The position numbers and the translations under genes were made by a program. From an uncultured Caryophanales bacterium (lineage in GTDB: Bacteria > Bacillota_I > Bacilli_A > RFN20 > CAG-826): 64,000 nucleotides of DNA. Below, in pieces: positions 25,520 to 35,205 of this stretch (its first letter is position 1; each line of letters opens with the position of its first letter). The stretch spans positions 90,042 to 154,041 of the forward strand of contig CALELS010000014.1 of NCBI GenBank assembly GCA_937902735.1, written 5' to 3'. The notes beneath the pieces were generated by a model. The model was not told the DNA's origin. It worked only from the letters and a program-made list of their open reading frames with translations, and searched no databases.

Positions 25520-28500
25520 ATGGCAAAGATGAGAAAACATTCTCTATTTAGAGATTTAATCCTTTTAGGCGTCGGTGGTACTCTTGCTATCACTGGAGCT
25601 GTTGGAGGAATTGTTGGGGGAACCGCCCTTTTAGCAGGTTCAATATCTGGAAAATCAATCGAAAATGCTACTCGCATGGACGATTTACTTTCCGAAGAAT
25701 ATGAAAACAAAAATATCATCGAACTCATCCGCGCTATTGCTAAAGGAGAAATTGATTATCATTCTCTTCAAGGTTTAAGCGAAGTCTCTCCAAAAGTTAA
25801 TGAATTATATAATGGACTTGAAAGTGTTCTTACTAATTTAGGTTTTGATTTAGCACTTGATAAAGAAACAATCTATAACCTTAATTTTGATCAATACCAA
25901 GAATATTTCACTACCACGTTCTTGGATAATTTAACTCTTGCATCTATCTTAAGAGTGAATACAGAATCTAAAAAGATTCTTCAATATCTTTGCTACGATA
26001 AAGATGCACAAGGAAATTATGATTATAATTCCCCCACTACCATACGTGAATTATTGAATAATTCTAATTTTATTTCTGAAAAGATTGATGGACTAGTTAT
26101 CAATGATATTTTCGATGAGATTCCTGAAGATAACCATTTGATGAACGCAATTAGCAATTGGTCTATTGCTGATTTCTCAAATACCGAAAACATCTATGGT
26201 TTACATGTTTATGATATTTATGGTGAAGGTGGAGATGGAATTATTGGGGCCATCTCAGCATTTACAATTAAACAATTAGGTGATCAAAGTGAACTTGAAA
26301 AATTAGTTGTTGGTTCTTTATTAGGAGATACAAAAACTCCTGTTGAGACTAATTATGATAATCCAGAAGTTGTTATATCTGACCATGTTAAAGGAGAAGA
26401 TGACGGCACTTTAGTAACATTTACAATCCACTTCTCCAATGGAGAAACATTCTCATACACTAGACCAACTGGTACAGAAGAACCTTCTAAAGTTTATCTT
26501 GCAGAAGATGGTTTTTATTATGTTTCTAAAGATAGTGAAAACCGAATTTTAAGCGCATTAACTAAGTATCGTTTGTCAACATTAAAAAATGATCCTTCTA
26601 CTTTAAGAAAGACTATTAAGATTGGTGATGTTGTTGGAGATATTCCTTCATCTAATTCGGTTTTAAAAGCTATTAAAGACTATACGATTGATGAATTATC
26701 TAATGGGGTTATTCAATATGATGAGGATGGTAACCCAAAAGTAGATGAGCATGGTGATGTTATTAAGATTAATATTATTAAGACTTTAAAACTTGTCGAT
26801 ATACTAGGTTCAATTCCAGAAGATAATTACGCCTTGAACGCAATATCACCATATACAATTGATGAAATGATTAATGGAATTGACGTTGAAGATCCTGTTA
26901 CTCATGAAATTAAGAAAGAAAATGTTATTAACAATCTCAAATTAAAAGATATTTTTGGTGAGATTAAAGAAGAAGATAAGGAATCTAATCCTTTAAGATA
27001 CGCTATACAAAATATGACTTTAACTGAATTATCAAAAGATGGGGCACTTAATGGTCTTAAGATTGAAGATATTGTTGGAAGTATTCCAGAGAATAACTAT
27101 GTTATGACATCGTTAAAAGGGTACACGATTGATCAATTGGTCAATGGGGTTATTCAATATGATGAAGATGGTAACCCAAAAGTAGATGAGGGTGGTAATC
27201 CTATTAAAGTTAATGTTATTGATACGTTAAAACTAGAAAATATCGTCGGAAGTGATGCTGTCAGTGCTTCACCACTTTTAAATGCTTTAAGTGATAAGAC
27301 TATTTCTGCTTTAAAAAATCCAGCCTTATTCGATTCAATTCCTTTAAAAGATATTATGGGTGAAGTTGAACAAAGTAATGCTGTTTTATATAGTCTCGTT
27401 AATTACACATATAAAGACGATGATGATAACGTTGTTTATATGTCAATTAATGATTTGAAGGATGGAGAAAAGATTAAAGATGCCGTTAAGAATCTAAAGA
27501 TTAAGGATGTTGTTGGTAATGTATCTGGTAGTTTCCTTGATCTTATTGGGGAATACACAATCGAGGATTTAAGTGGAGATAAAATTGAAAATGAATTAAG
27601 TGTTGGTCAAATGATGGGTAACTTGAATACCCATATTCCAAATAAAATTGATGATGTAGTTAACCCACTTGTTTCAAATGTCTCTTACGAAGAGATTAAA
27701 GAAGGTGAGACCACCGTTGGTCATAAATACCGTATTACATTTGAAAATGGTGATGAACTACACAGTATTCCAAACCACTTTGAATATGAAGTAATGGATG
27801 GAGATGAAGCCAAACCTAAAGGTTATTATGTTGGAATTGATGGAAATTACTGGGTTAGGATGAAAGATGGCTCTAATCTCTTTAATTTAATGGAAAACTG
27901 GACACTTAATGATCTTAAAGATGAAAGTGTAGTTAACTCTATTAAAGTTGTCGATTTACTTGGTTTAAGTGATAAGACAATGGACGAGCTTAAAGAACAA
28001 AATCCAATTGTCTATGCAATGAAAGATTTATCGGTTGGAACATTAACTGAAGATAATGTTAAAAACGCTATTAATCAAATGGAGTTATCAGCATTCTTAA
28101 GCGAAGATGCTAAGAATAATCCACTCCTTAAAGTTTTAGCGGATAAAAAGATTGGTGAACTTGAAAGTAAGATTAAGGAATTAACATTTAATGATATCGT
28201 TGCAAATGATGATCCACTTAGAAATCAACCAATATTTGATTCTTTAAAATATAAATATGTTAAAGATTTCGCTAATACCATTTCTAATTTAACATTAGGT
28301 GATTTAGTTGGTTATGATGTTACTGTTAAATCTCACGAATTTATCTCTTCAGACGAACTCGTTGATAGATATCAAATAACATTTATTGATAACAGCGTTT
28401 CTCCTGCTACTGAAATACCTTATAATTATCAGATTCAAAAAGGTCAACCAAAAGCAAATGTTTATGTTAGTTCTGATGGATATTATTGGATTAATAGCAA

Positions 28501-29047
28501 TAATACATTTAGTTCAAATACTGGCGTTAAAGCAAAAGTAAAATCATCTGGTTTATTTAAATATCTTGATCCGACAACTAAATTAACTGGTTTAACTGAA
28601 GCGATTAACACAGCTAAATTAACCACTCTTCTTCAAGATGATATCTTAGAAGATAGAGGTGGGGTGAAATGCGTTAAACCTATTTGGAAATTCTTATTAA
28701 CTCCATCTGCTTCTATTGTTGGATTATCAGATTATAATGTGTCATATGAATCTGATCCAAACAAAGATTATTATGATAGCTACACTATCCAACAAATGAG
28801 CGAACTCATAACAAACTTTGAATATAATATTCAAAACGCCACATTATCTAGACTTCAAGAAATTGGAATTCTTGGTCAAAGTGGCGCAGAACTTGTTACT
28901 AAGCCTCTTGGTGCTCAAATCGCAAATAGAATGAATCAATATTATGCAAGTATTGGCTCTGAAAAAGTAGTGTCTGCCACTACCACATATGGCGAATTAA
29001 AACTTACTGAAATTATCACAATATTAAATGTGTTTGATCAATTCTAG
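25520..29047 (+). CDS. large repeat-containing surface protein
   Basis: An 1175-aa protein with a basic N-terminus, one Gly-rich transmembrane or signal segment (about 12-40, LILLGVGGTLAITGAVGGIV) and a long outer region. This region is made of degenerate repeats of about 35-45 residues with the pattern LKLxDIxGxIPExNxxLxAIxxYTIDELxNG; at least nine can be traced. A larger unit including the phrase IQYDEDGNPKVDE is repeated almost exactly at 26702-26749 and 27143-27190. Three spacers share an F(E/S)NG(D/E)xF/L...YYVG/S block. It looks like a solenoid adhesin or scaffold. Its GGAGGG ribosome binding site is among the strongest in the window. Confidence 0.85.
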   Translation: MAKMRKHSLFRDLILLGVGGTLAITGAVGGIVGGTALLAGSISGKSIENATRMDDLLSEEYENKNIIELIRAIAKGEIDYHSLQGLSEVSPKVNELYNGLESVLTNLGFDLALDKETIYNLNFDQYQEYFTTTFLDNLTLASILRVNTESKKILQYLCYDKDAQGNYDYNSPTTIRELLNNSNFISEKIDGLVINDIFDEIPEDNHLMNAISNWSIADFSNTENIYGLHVYDIYGEGGDGIIGAISAFTIKQLGDQSELEKLVVGSLLGDTKTPVETNYDNPEVVISDHVKGEDDGTLVTFTIHFSNGETFSYTRPTGTEEPSKVYLAEDGFYYVSKDSENRILSALTKYRLSTLKNDPSTLRKTIKIGDVVGDIPSSNSVLKAIKDYTIDELSNGVIQYDEDGNPKVDEHGDVIKINIIKTLKLVDILGSIPEDNYALNAISPYTIDEMINGIDVEDPVTHEIKKENVINNLKLKDIFGEIKEEDKESNPLRYAIQNMTLTELSKDGALNGLKIEDIVGSIPENNYVMTSLKGYTIDQLVNGVIQYDEDGNPKVDEGGNPIKVNVIDTLKLENIVGSDAVSASPLLNALSDKTISALKNPALFDSIPLKDIMGEVEQSNAVLYSLVNYTYKDDDDNVVYMSINDLKDGEKIKDAVKNLKIKDVVGNVSGSFLDLIGEYTIEDLSGDKIENELSVGQMMGNLNTHIPNKIDDVVNPLVSNVSYEEIKEGETTVGHKYRITFENGDELHSIPNHFEYEVMDGDEAKPKGYYVGIDGNYWVRMKDGSNLFNLMENWTLNDLKDESVVNSIKVVDLLGLSDKTMDELKEQNPIVYAMKDLSVGTLTEDNVKNAINQMELSAFLSEDAKNNPLLKVLADKKIGELESKIKELTFNDIVANDDPLRNQPIFDSLKYKYVKDFANTISNLTLGDLVGYDVTVKSHEFISSDELVDRYQITFIDNSVSPATEIPYNYQIQKGQPKANVYVSSDGYYWINSNNTFSSNTGVKAKVKSSGLFKYLDPTTKLTGLTEAINTAKLTTLLQDDILEDRGGVKCVKPIWKFLLTPSASIVGLSDYNVSYESDPNKDYYDSYTIQQMSELITNFEYNIQNATLSRLQEIGILGQSGAELVTKPLGAQIANRMNQYYASIGSEKVVSATTTYGELKLTEIITILNVFDQF

Positions 29048-29076
29048 AATTATTAGAATAAATTATTAAAGGATTC

Positions 29077-29915
29077 TTATTTGTAGCAAATATCTATCCA
29101 TTTTCTTATTACATTAACAACATCTTTGAATAAAAGACCTTCTGCATATTTGACTTTTTTTCCAAACGCAATCCATCTTGTATTAATCTGTTTATTATTT
29201 GCAATAGAATTAATAATAGTTATTGCCTCTATTTTGGTAATTAAACAATTCCTATAAATGCATGTTTTGGTAAATGAATTTTTAAAACATCATTATCAAC
29301 GTTTTGAAGCTGTGTTTTATACAAAATAAATAAATCATAATAATCTTTACTTCTGCTGTTAACTATGCCTCTAGAAATAATTGTTTCAAATTTCTCAGCT
29401 ATTATACTTTCTAAACTATATGCTTTAATAGGAAGAACTTCCCCACTAACCAAACATTTATAATCATAGGTGCATTCACAAGGGATAATTGGATCACCTG
29501 TTGCAACATCGATACTAAATTGGCATCTTACATTATCTAAAAATCCCAGAATATCAATTTGAAAACCACCATACAAGTCGTTATCTCTAATATTTGAAAT
29601 ATCTACAACACGAAAAATAATACCATCATTTTTATCAATCGAAGCAATATCTTTTATTAAATTTATAATTAGTTCTTTTTCCATAGATACTTTCTTCACA
29701 TAAAAATCAACATCCATAGTATTTCTTGTTTCGATTCCAAAAATCGATGATAGATATAAACCACCTTTTAGAATCAGTTTATTTTTGTATTTTGAAGAAG
29801 AAAGACGAGCTAGAAAGGCATCATAAAAGAAACGATTGTATATAAGATTTTGAGATACATTTAATTCTTTTGAGAGACTATTAGCTCTAGCTTTTAACGA
29901 ATCTTTGTTAATCAT
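29077..29915 (-). pseudogene. AbiEii-type nucleotidyltransferase toxin, frameshifted
   Basis: The first 224 codons (29915-29241) carry the nucleotidyltransferase signature KLILKGGLYLSS and TMDVDFYVK of AbiEii/MNT-type toxins, then SLESIIAEKFETI and RSKDYYDLF. The frame closes at 29241. The -1 frame then continues without a stop from LITKIEAITIIN through TRWIAFGKKVKYAEGLLF to a stop at 29077-29079, which is the expected C-terminal helix region of this family. A single missing base at about 29241-29255 explains it. The toxin is therefore truncated by about 55 residues unless the base loss is a sequencing error. Confidence 0.82.
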
Positions 29916-30519
29916 TATTATCGACCACCTCTATCACTTCAAATACTTTCTGCTCGATTCCCATTATTCTGGCATATTCAAATAGTTTTGATTGATTATA
30001 AGAATTTCTAACATATTTTTTTATAGCCTTAACAAAAGTTTCACCATCATATTTGTCGCGGTGCTTAATAACGTCGCATATTGTTCTTTCTTGATTATAT
30101 GCTTTTACTGTGTTTCCAAAAGATGTTTCCACTTCTTCAACACCAAGGTTATAGATATCAAAACTAGAAATCCGACGTATCGTTAGACCATTTATTTTAC
30201 TTCGTGAAGGATTATATCCTTGAGGTGCAACAACCTCTATTTCAGCAGGTATTTTATCGGTAAGATTGTGTATGTATAAGGCAGACATATCAGCAAATAT
30301 GAACTTCGGATATCTTCTTTGAAGAATATAAAATGGATCAATAAAATAAGTGTCGCTAACATAGAAACCTGGTGCAACTTTAATTAGATTATTTTTTCTC
30401 ACATAATCAGACAAAAACCACGAGGGAATTCTTTCCCTATCTATATCATCTCTAGTAATAAAACCGCCGTTTTCATTAAAAAGTTTTTTAATTTTATCAA
30501 AGTTTGTTGTATCTTTCAT
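29908..30519 (-). CDS. AbiEi-type antitoxin
   Basis: A 203-aa AbiEi-like antitoxin: an N-terminal winged helix (GGFITRDDIDRERIPSWFLSDYVRKNNLIKVAPGFYV) and a C-terminal domain with the VAPQGYNPSRSKINGLTIRR and YNQERTICDVIKHRDKYD blocks. In type IV systems it represses the operon through inverted repeats. It overlaps the toxin gene by 8 nt. The ATG at 30519 is preferred to the GTG at 30525 because TTGCAA-17-TAAAAT places the transcript start a few bases before it. Confidence 0.88.
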   Translation of the reverse strand: MKDTTNFDKIKKLFNENGGFITRDDIDRERIPSWFLSDYVRKNNLIKVAPGFYVSDTYFIDPFYILQRRYPKFIFADMSALYIHNLTDKIPAEIEVVAPQGYNPSRSKINGLTIRRISSFDIYNLGVEEVETSFGNTVKAYNQERTICDVIKHRDKYDGETFVKAIKKYVRNSYNQSKLFEYARIMGIEQKVFEVIEVVDNND

Positions 30520-30528
30520 ATGCACATT

Positions 30529-30557
30529 ATTTTATTCAATTTAATGTGTAATTGCAA
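30529..30557 (-). promoter_or_regulatory. promoter of the AbiE operon
   Basis: Minus-strand TTGCAA (30557-30552), 17-bp spacer, TAAAAT (30534-30529), ending 9 nt before the antitoxin ATG. Confidence 0.65.
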
Positions 30558-30608
30558 GTATTATCAGATCAAAACTTTTACATTTATACACAGATATTTT
30601 TAATAATA

Positions 30609-30629
30609 TAAAAAACGCGATTACTCGCG
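30609..30629 (-). terminator. rho-independent terminator
   Basis: Minus-strand stem CGCGA/TCGCG with a 4-nt loop and a T7 run, behind the lipoprotein ending at 30651. Confidence 0.85.
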
Positions 30630-30650
30630 CTTCTTTTGATTATATTTCGA

Positions 30651-31388
30651 TTATTCTACTTCAACGTGTGGTTCTTCTTCGACAGGTTCTTCAACTGGTT
30701 CATTTAAAGTTGGAAGTAAGACACCTTCGGTTTTGAGTTGTAAGACTTCGAATGTGAATTCTGTATCTTCTTGAGCAGCAACATAGATTGAATGAGCGGC
30801 TTTTAAGGTAATACCAGTTTCATCATCAACATAAATATCAATATCAGCTTCTGCACCAAACATAGCTAAGATGTTATTAAATGCAAATGTGTATTTATGA
30901 CATGGTCTTCCTGCAACTACATCGGTACCTGCATCTTGAAGGACACCTTGGACTGTATTGGCATAGCCAAGAGCGAAATAAACCATTTGTTTAATTGAAT
31001 CAAATTCGCCTTCTTCAAGTTCGTATTTAGATTCATAGTCATATTCATCAGTTTCAGCATTGTAGGTGTATTGAATGACTTCTTTGTTACTATGTTTAAT
31101 AGCAACACCTTCAATTTTAGCTTCTTCACCTTCTTCAGCAGCATTATATTGTGCCCATAAGACATCACCTAAACCACCAACGTGAACTCTACCTGAGAAG
31201 TTTTCTCCTTCTCCAGTCATATCGCTTGAGAGGTTTGTGACATTAAGATCAACTTCAACACCTTCTTCAGTAAGTTTATCAATATTACGATGAACTTCTC
31301 TTAAGGTATGTGAAAGATGAGCAGTATTACAGCCTGCTAAAAGGGCCGAGGATGATACGATTAATAAATTTCGAGCAATCTTATTCAT
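30651..31388 (-). CDS. lipoprotein, LolA/LppX-like layout, unknown function
   Basis: A 245-aa lipoprotein with signal and lipobox SALLAGC (Cys about 20). The mature domain alternates strands and includes AGRPCHKYTFAFNNI and DIYVDDETGITLKAA, a pattern seen in beta-barrel lipoprotein-carrier-like folds, followed by an acidic tail. The function is unknown. Its ribosome binding site is AAAGGAG. It is transcribed alone. Confidence 0.82.
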   Translation of the reverse strand: MNKIARNLLIVSSSALLAGCNTAHLSHTLREVHRNIDKLTEEGVEVDLNVTNLSSDMTGEGENFSGRVHVGGLGDVLWAQYNAAEEGEEAKIEGVAIKHSNKEVIQYTYNAETDEYDYESKYELEEGEFDSIKQMVYFALGYANTVQGVLQDAGTDVVAGRPCHKYTFAFNNILAMFGAEADIDIYVDDETGITLKAAHSIYVAAQEDTEFTFEVLQLKTEGVLLPTLNEPVEEPVEEEPHVEVE

Positions 31389-31440
31389 GATTAATCTCCT
31401 TTCAAAAATATTTTTGCGTCTCTATTATATAAACAATTTA

Positions 31441-32115
31441 CTACAAAATAAAATTGAAATTACAACTTTCACATCTATAAGTTGTATTTCTTACTCTAAT
31501 CTTACCACCACATCGGGGGCATATTCTTCTTTCAATTGCATAGATCTTTTCATCTTTTAGTTCTTTATTTAGTTGCTTTAGATATCCAATTGATTCAACA
31601 TGTTCTTTGTTTGATATGTCCACTTTTTGGGACAAGATATGTTCATAAATCATATCTATTTCTTTCTTTGAAAGAATCATCTTATATGGATATGACTCAA
31701 TAAAAAGGGGAACATCCTTTAAATTTATTAGATTATAATCTCCCCCATATGGAGCGTTATCTCTTACAAAGATGATTGCTCCTATAACATCATATTTCCT
31801 TTTGAACATATGACTGACTAGAAGAGTATGAGAATAATTCTGTTTTAAAGGATTTGCTAAAACTTCAGCTTTTCCTCTAATCGTTCTTCTCCAATTAGTG
31901 TATGTCTTATCAGTAGATATATCTCCATAGTAGTTCTTAGTTTCAAAAACAAATATTCCATAAGGATGAATATAAATATGATCTATTTGATGAGACATAT
32001 CATTCTTACCAAAAATAAATGTCGCATTATCAATTAATTTAGCGTTTGGATGAAGACTCTTTAAAAGAGTTGATACAATTCTTTCACCTTGTTCGCCACG
32101 AGACTTCTTAGACAT
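31441..32115 (-). CDS. NERD domain protein with zinc ribbon
   Basis: A 224-aa protein. Residues 1-120 form a nuclease-related (NERD) domain: GEQGERIVSTLL, then QIDHIYIHPYGIFVFETKNYYGDI with the D...ExK active-site pattern of the PD-(D/E)xK superfamily. The C-terminus has a CPRCGGK...CESC zinc ribbon. The fold suggests DNA binding or cleavage, but NERD functions are mostly unknown. The ATG has no Shine-Dalgarno and a TATATT 8 nt upstream. Confidence 0.87.
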   Translation of the reverse strand: MSKKSRGEQGERIVSTLLKSLHPNAKLIDNATFIFGKNDMSHQIDHIYIHPYGIFVFETKNYYGDISTDKTYTNWRRTIRGKAEVLANPLKQNYSHTLLVSHMFKRKYDVIGAIIFVRDNAPYGGDYNLINLKDVPLFIESYPYKMILSKKEIDMIYEHILSQKVDISNKEHVESIGYLKQLNKELKDEKIYAIERRICPRCGGKIRVRNTTYRCESCNFNFIL

Positions 32116-32187
32116 ATATTAATAATATAATAATAAAGATAAGATAAAAGCGATAGGTCTCCCTATCGCCTATAAGTCAATTAACTA

Positions 32188-33384
32188 TTAGTTATTTTCT
32201 TTTCTTTTACGAAGGAAGAAATAACCACCAACAGCAGATAATGTTAACAATGAAGCCGCTGTAACAATGACAATAGCAGATGAGTTATTTTGACTATTGA
32301 AATTTAATACATTAACACCTGAAATAGCAGGATATTTTTTCATTAAAGCTTCTTTTACTTCGGTTAAGGTAACATCACCTTTTGTTGTGTTATTAACTTC
32401 AGGATTTGTATATGTATATAAGCCTGAACCTTCAACAGATGATTTAACTTTAGCATCAGAACTTGCATCTAAAGTATTGTATGTGCTTACGAAAGATTGA
32501 GCTTGAGATTGACTCAAATTACAAATCGAATTTGTATAGCTTCTACCTTTATATGAATAGGTACCAAGTTCAGATTTTAAAGTGACTAATAAGTTAGCAA
32601 CACCAGTATAAGTGTCAGCATCAACTCCATACCAATAAACGCCACCATTTACAGGTCTTAAATCACCTGTCTTGGTTGAATTGTTATTGAATTGAACATA
32701 TGCACAAGTACCACTTATGCTATATTCGTAAATTCTTAAAAGATATTCAGTCTCACCAACATAGGCTTTTAAACGAAGACCTGTATCAGTCATAGCAGAA
32801 CCTGGATAAGTTGAAGATGCGGTTCCACCCCAATAGTGTACATAGACACTTTCCCAAGAATATCCATTTACAAAATAAACTTTTGGACTAGAAACATTAT
32901 CAGTAATTTCACCAATTTCATATGGGGTAGCTGCGAAATATTTGACTCCACCAGATTCACTTACATAACCAATAGATTTAATTTGATATTCGTATCCAGG
33001 CTTGAATCCCCCAGAAATCCATACGTAACCACCATCATATTGATATTGCCACCATTGACCACTTTGACTAAAGAAGCAGCCCATCTTGTCATAGGTAGAA
33101 CCAGATGAAATATCTCTCACATATTTTCCTAATGATTGATTATATTTTGAGTTACTAGAAGATAAAACTGCGGCTCCACTAGCTTGATCAGTACCAAGTC
33201 TTACATAATCGATATTGCCCCAGTCTAAATCAACATAAACTCTGATTGTGGAAGAATAATCAGCAGCAACTTCAACATTTTTGGTTTCGTTATGATTTAC
33301 AGTACCAATAGTTAAAGCAGCAGCAGCACTAAATATAGTTGCAATTGAAAGGCCAATACCTACAAATAAATGTTTGTTTTTCAT
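32188..33384 (-). CDS. surface protein with CBM26-like starch-binding region
   Basis: A 398-aa exported protein: signal peptide ending near ALTIGTVNH, two strand-rich domains, and a C-terminal anchor of one transmembrane helix plus RKRKENN. The middle reads VYFVNGYSWESVYVHYWGG...YPGSAM...FNNN..KTGDL, which follows the pattern of family 26 starch-binding modules (aromatics and the QTGDL-like block). It lacks an LPXTG motif. The ATG at 33384 is chosen because AAAGGAGG lies 7 nt upstream; the open frame upstream to 33522 is fortuitous. It probably displays alpha-glucan binding at the cell surface. Confidence 0.8.
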   Translation of the reverse strand: MKNKHLFVGIGLSIATIFSAAAALTIGTVNHNETKNVEVAADYSSTIRVYVDLDWGNIDYVRLGTDQASGAAVLSSSNSKYNQSLGKYVRDISSGSTYDKMGCFFSQSGQWWQYQYDGGYVWISGGFKPGYEYQIKSIGYVSESGGVKYFAATPYEIGEITDNVSSPKVYFVNGYSWESVYVHYWGGTASSTYPGSAMTDTGLRLKAYVGETEYLLRIYEYSISGTCAYVQFNNNSTKTGDLRPVNGGVYWYGVDADTYTGVANLLVTLKSELGTYSYKGRSYTNSICNLSQSQAQSFVSTYNTLDASSDAKVKSSVEGSGLYTYTNPEVNNTTKGDVTLTEVKEALMKKYPAISGVNVLNFNSQNNSSAIVIVTAASLLTLSAVGGYFFLRKRKENN

Positions 33385-33446
33385 AGTAAGTCCTCCTTTG
33401 AATAATCTTTCAAGAGACTCAATTTGCAAATGCAAATATTTTTTAG

Positions 33447-33476
33447 ATAATACATGTATATGCGTATATAAGTCAA
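33447..33476 (-). promoter_or_regulatory. promoter of the CBM26-like surface protein gene
   Basis: Minus-strand TTGACT (33476-33471), an 18-bp spacer and TATTAT (33452-33447). A palindrome ATTTGCATTTGCAAAT follows in the leader at about 33422-33437. Confidence 0.6.
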
Positions 33477-33585
33477 CAAAAAGTTTAAAATGTTTCATTC
33501 TATGAAAAATATTTAGGCGCATTTTATGTTACAAAACTAATCTTTAAAAAATATAAAATAATGGACTTCCTATATGAAATTTAAG

Positions 33586-33612
33586 AAAAAACCTCCAACT
33601 TTTTGTTAGAGG
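33586..33612 (-). terminator. terminator after degV
   Basis: Minus-strand stem CCTCTAAC/GTTGGAGG (one G-T) with a 5-nt loop and T6 run. Confidence 0.88.
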
Positions 33613-33627
33613 AATTTTTCTATTAAA

Positions 33628-34518
33628 TTATTTTTCATTTCTTGAGTCAATTGTGACTTCATCGCCTTCGAAATAGCAGCCATACATACCTGGTCCACAG
33701 CTAATTCCAACAATAGGTCCAATCCAGAATTCTTTAACTGGAAGATGAAGCTCTTCTTCTACTCTTTTCTTTAAATATGCTTGGGTATCTTGGGCCATTG
33801 CTTGACCAATCCACACCTCTTTAGTTCTTTCATTTACGTGAGCTTTTATATATTCAAAGGATTCATCCATTGCGGATTTGGAGCCTTTAGCTTTCTTGAT
33901 GATATGATTCATTCCTCGAACATCTTGAATGATAACTGGTTTAACTCCAAACATATTAGCAAAGAAAGCTGCTGCACCCGAGACACGTCCTTGTCTTTTT
34001 AAATATGTAAGCGTCTCTAAAGAGCCGACTTGATGGAAATGTTGATGTTCTTTATCGAACCATTCTTTTAATTCTTCAATAGATTTACCTTCATCACGAA
34101 GATCTGCCATATGAAGAGCAATTAAACCCATGGACATCTCGCTTCTATCTGAATCAATTGAAACCATTCTTCTTTCTGGATATTTTGCTAAAAGGTCTTC
34201 TTTCATTAAGTCAAAGACACCTTTAGAACCGCTTAAAGCGGTTGTACATGTTAAATATAAGATATCTATTCCTTTTTGAAGAAGTGGTTCACATTTTTCA
34301 ATTACTTCTTTGCCACTTAACAAAGATGTCTTAATTACATTCTTTGGGTCTTTAATCCAACCATATAATATTTCTGGAGTATAATCAACCCAGTCCATAT
34401 CAGCGTATTTATCTTCTCCATTAAGGGTGAAGCCCATTCTAAAATAGGATATGTTTCTCTCTTTTCTTACTGAAAGAGGCATATCACAACTACTATCAAT
34501 AAATATTTGGTAAGCCAT
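33628..34518 (-). CDS. DegV family fatty-acid-binding protein
   Basis: A 296-aa DegV protein. Expected features are present: IDSSCDMP at the start, KTSLLSGKE (the TSQ/TSxxS loop), TCTTALSGS, and the closing GPIVGISCGPGMYGCYF. DegV/FakB proteins bind a fatty acid and present it to the kinase FakA for incorporation into phospholipids; no kinase gene is in this window. AAGGAA precedes the ATG. A second, diverged paralogue lies at 62872. Confidence 0.92.
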   Translation of the reverse strand: MAYQIFIDSSCDMPLSVRKERNISYFRMGFTLNGEDKYADMDWVDYTPEILYGWIKDPKNVIKTSLLSGKEVIEKCEPLLQKGIDILYLTCTTALSGSKGVFDLMKEDLLAKYPERRMVSIDSDRSEMSMGLIALHMADLRDEGKSIEELKEWFDKEHQHFHQVGSLETLTYLKRQGRVSGAAAFFANMFGVKPVIIQDVRGMNHIIKKAKGSKSAMDESFEYIKAHVNERTKEVWIGQAMAQDTQAYLKKRVEEELHLPVKEFWIGPIVGISCGPGMYGCYFEGDEVTIDSRNEK

Positions 34519-34578
34519 ATTTAAAAGTTCCTTTTCTTATGTAATAAGTATATCTAATTTATTTTCTATATCAAAATG

Positions 34579-35205
34579 TTAATCATGAAATTTCAGAGAT
34601 AATGATGTGAGTAAAGACGTCAATTTAATATTCAATGCATTTGAAAGTTTTAAAGCATTGTTAAGTTCAATTTTATTTATATCTCTTCTTGAATATCTTA
34701 ATGCTCTAATTGTTGCATAAGATAAACCAGATTTATAAGACAATTCTTTTGATGACATTTTTCTTTTCTTTATTAGATTATCTAAGTATGAATATTTAAC
34801 TCTTTTTTCAAATGCTTTATATAAATGAGTTATATCCATCTCATGATATATTTTGTAAAGAGAAAGACAATCCTTAATTGGAATGATAGTAAATAGCATT
34901 TCAAATGTAATTTGATATTTTAAGAAAAGATGGATATACGCAAAAGATATCCATCCATATTCATCATAAGGATTATTTTGATATCCACCATTTTCGTGAA
35001 GAGGAAATAATTCAAAATATATTAATTTAGCAGATGAAAAGGCAATTGTAGTGACATTGCTATTTTCTAGTTCATCAACCATCCTTGAATGAGAAATAAC
35101 ATATTCAATATGTTCTAAGGAATATCTTTCAAAAATTGAGCGAGAGAAAATATAACCTAATGTATCGATATATTTATATAAATAATCATCACTTAGATAA
35201 ATCAT
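34579..35205 (-). CDS. HTH protein paired with DUF3990, probable antitoxin
   Basis: A 208-aa protein. The N-terminal 140 residues are helical and unrecognised; the C-terminus is a Cro/C1-like helix-turn-helix (RKMSSKELSYKSGLSYATIRALRYSRRDI). Its ATG overlaps the stop of the DUF3990 gene (TAATG). In DUF3990 loci the usual partner is a short DUF3791 protein, so this longer HTH partner is unusual. Antitoxin function is inferred from operon structure only. Confidence 0.75.
   Translation of the reverse strand: MIYLSDDYLYKYIDTLGYIFSRSIFERYSLEHIEYVISHSRMVDELENSNVTTIAFSSAKLIYFELFPLHENGGYQNNPYDEYGWISFAYIHLFLKYQITFEMLFTIIPIKDCLSLYKIYHEMDITHLYKAFEKRVKYSYLDNLIKKRKMSSKELSYKSGLSYATIRALRYSRRDINKIELNNALKLSNALNIKLTSLLTSLSLKFHD

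Noticed and set aside
33385..33522. N-terminal extension of the CBM26-like protein up to 33522
   Set aside because: It has no RBS, is AT-rich with a -35/-10 promoter inside it, and a strong AAAGGAGG and signal peptide follow at 33384.
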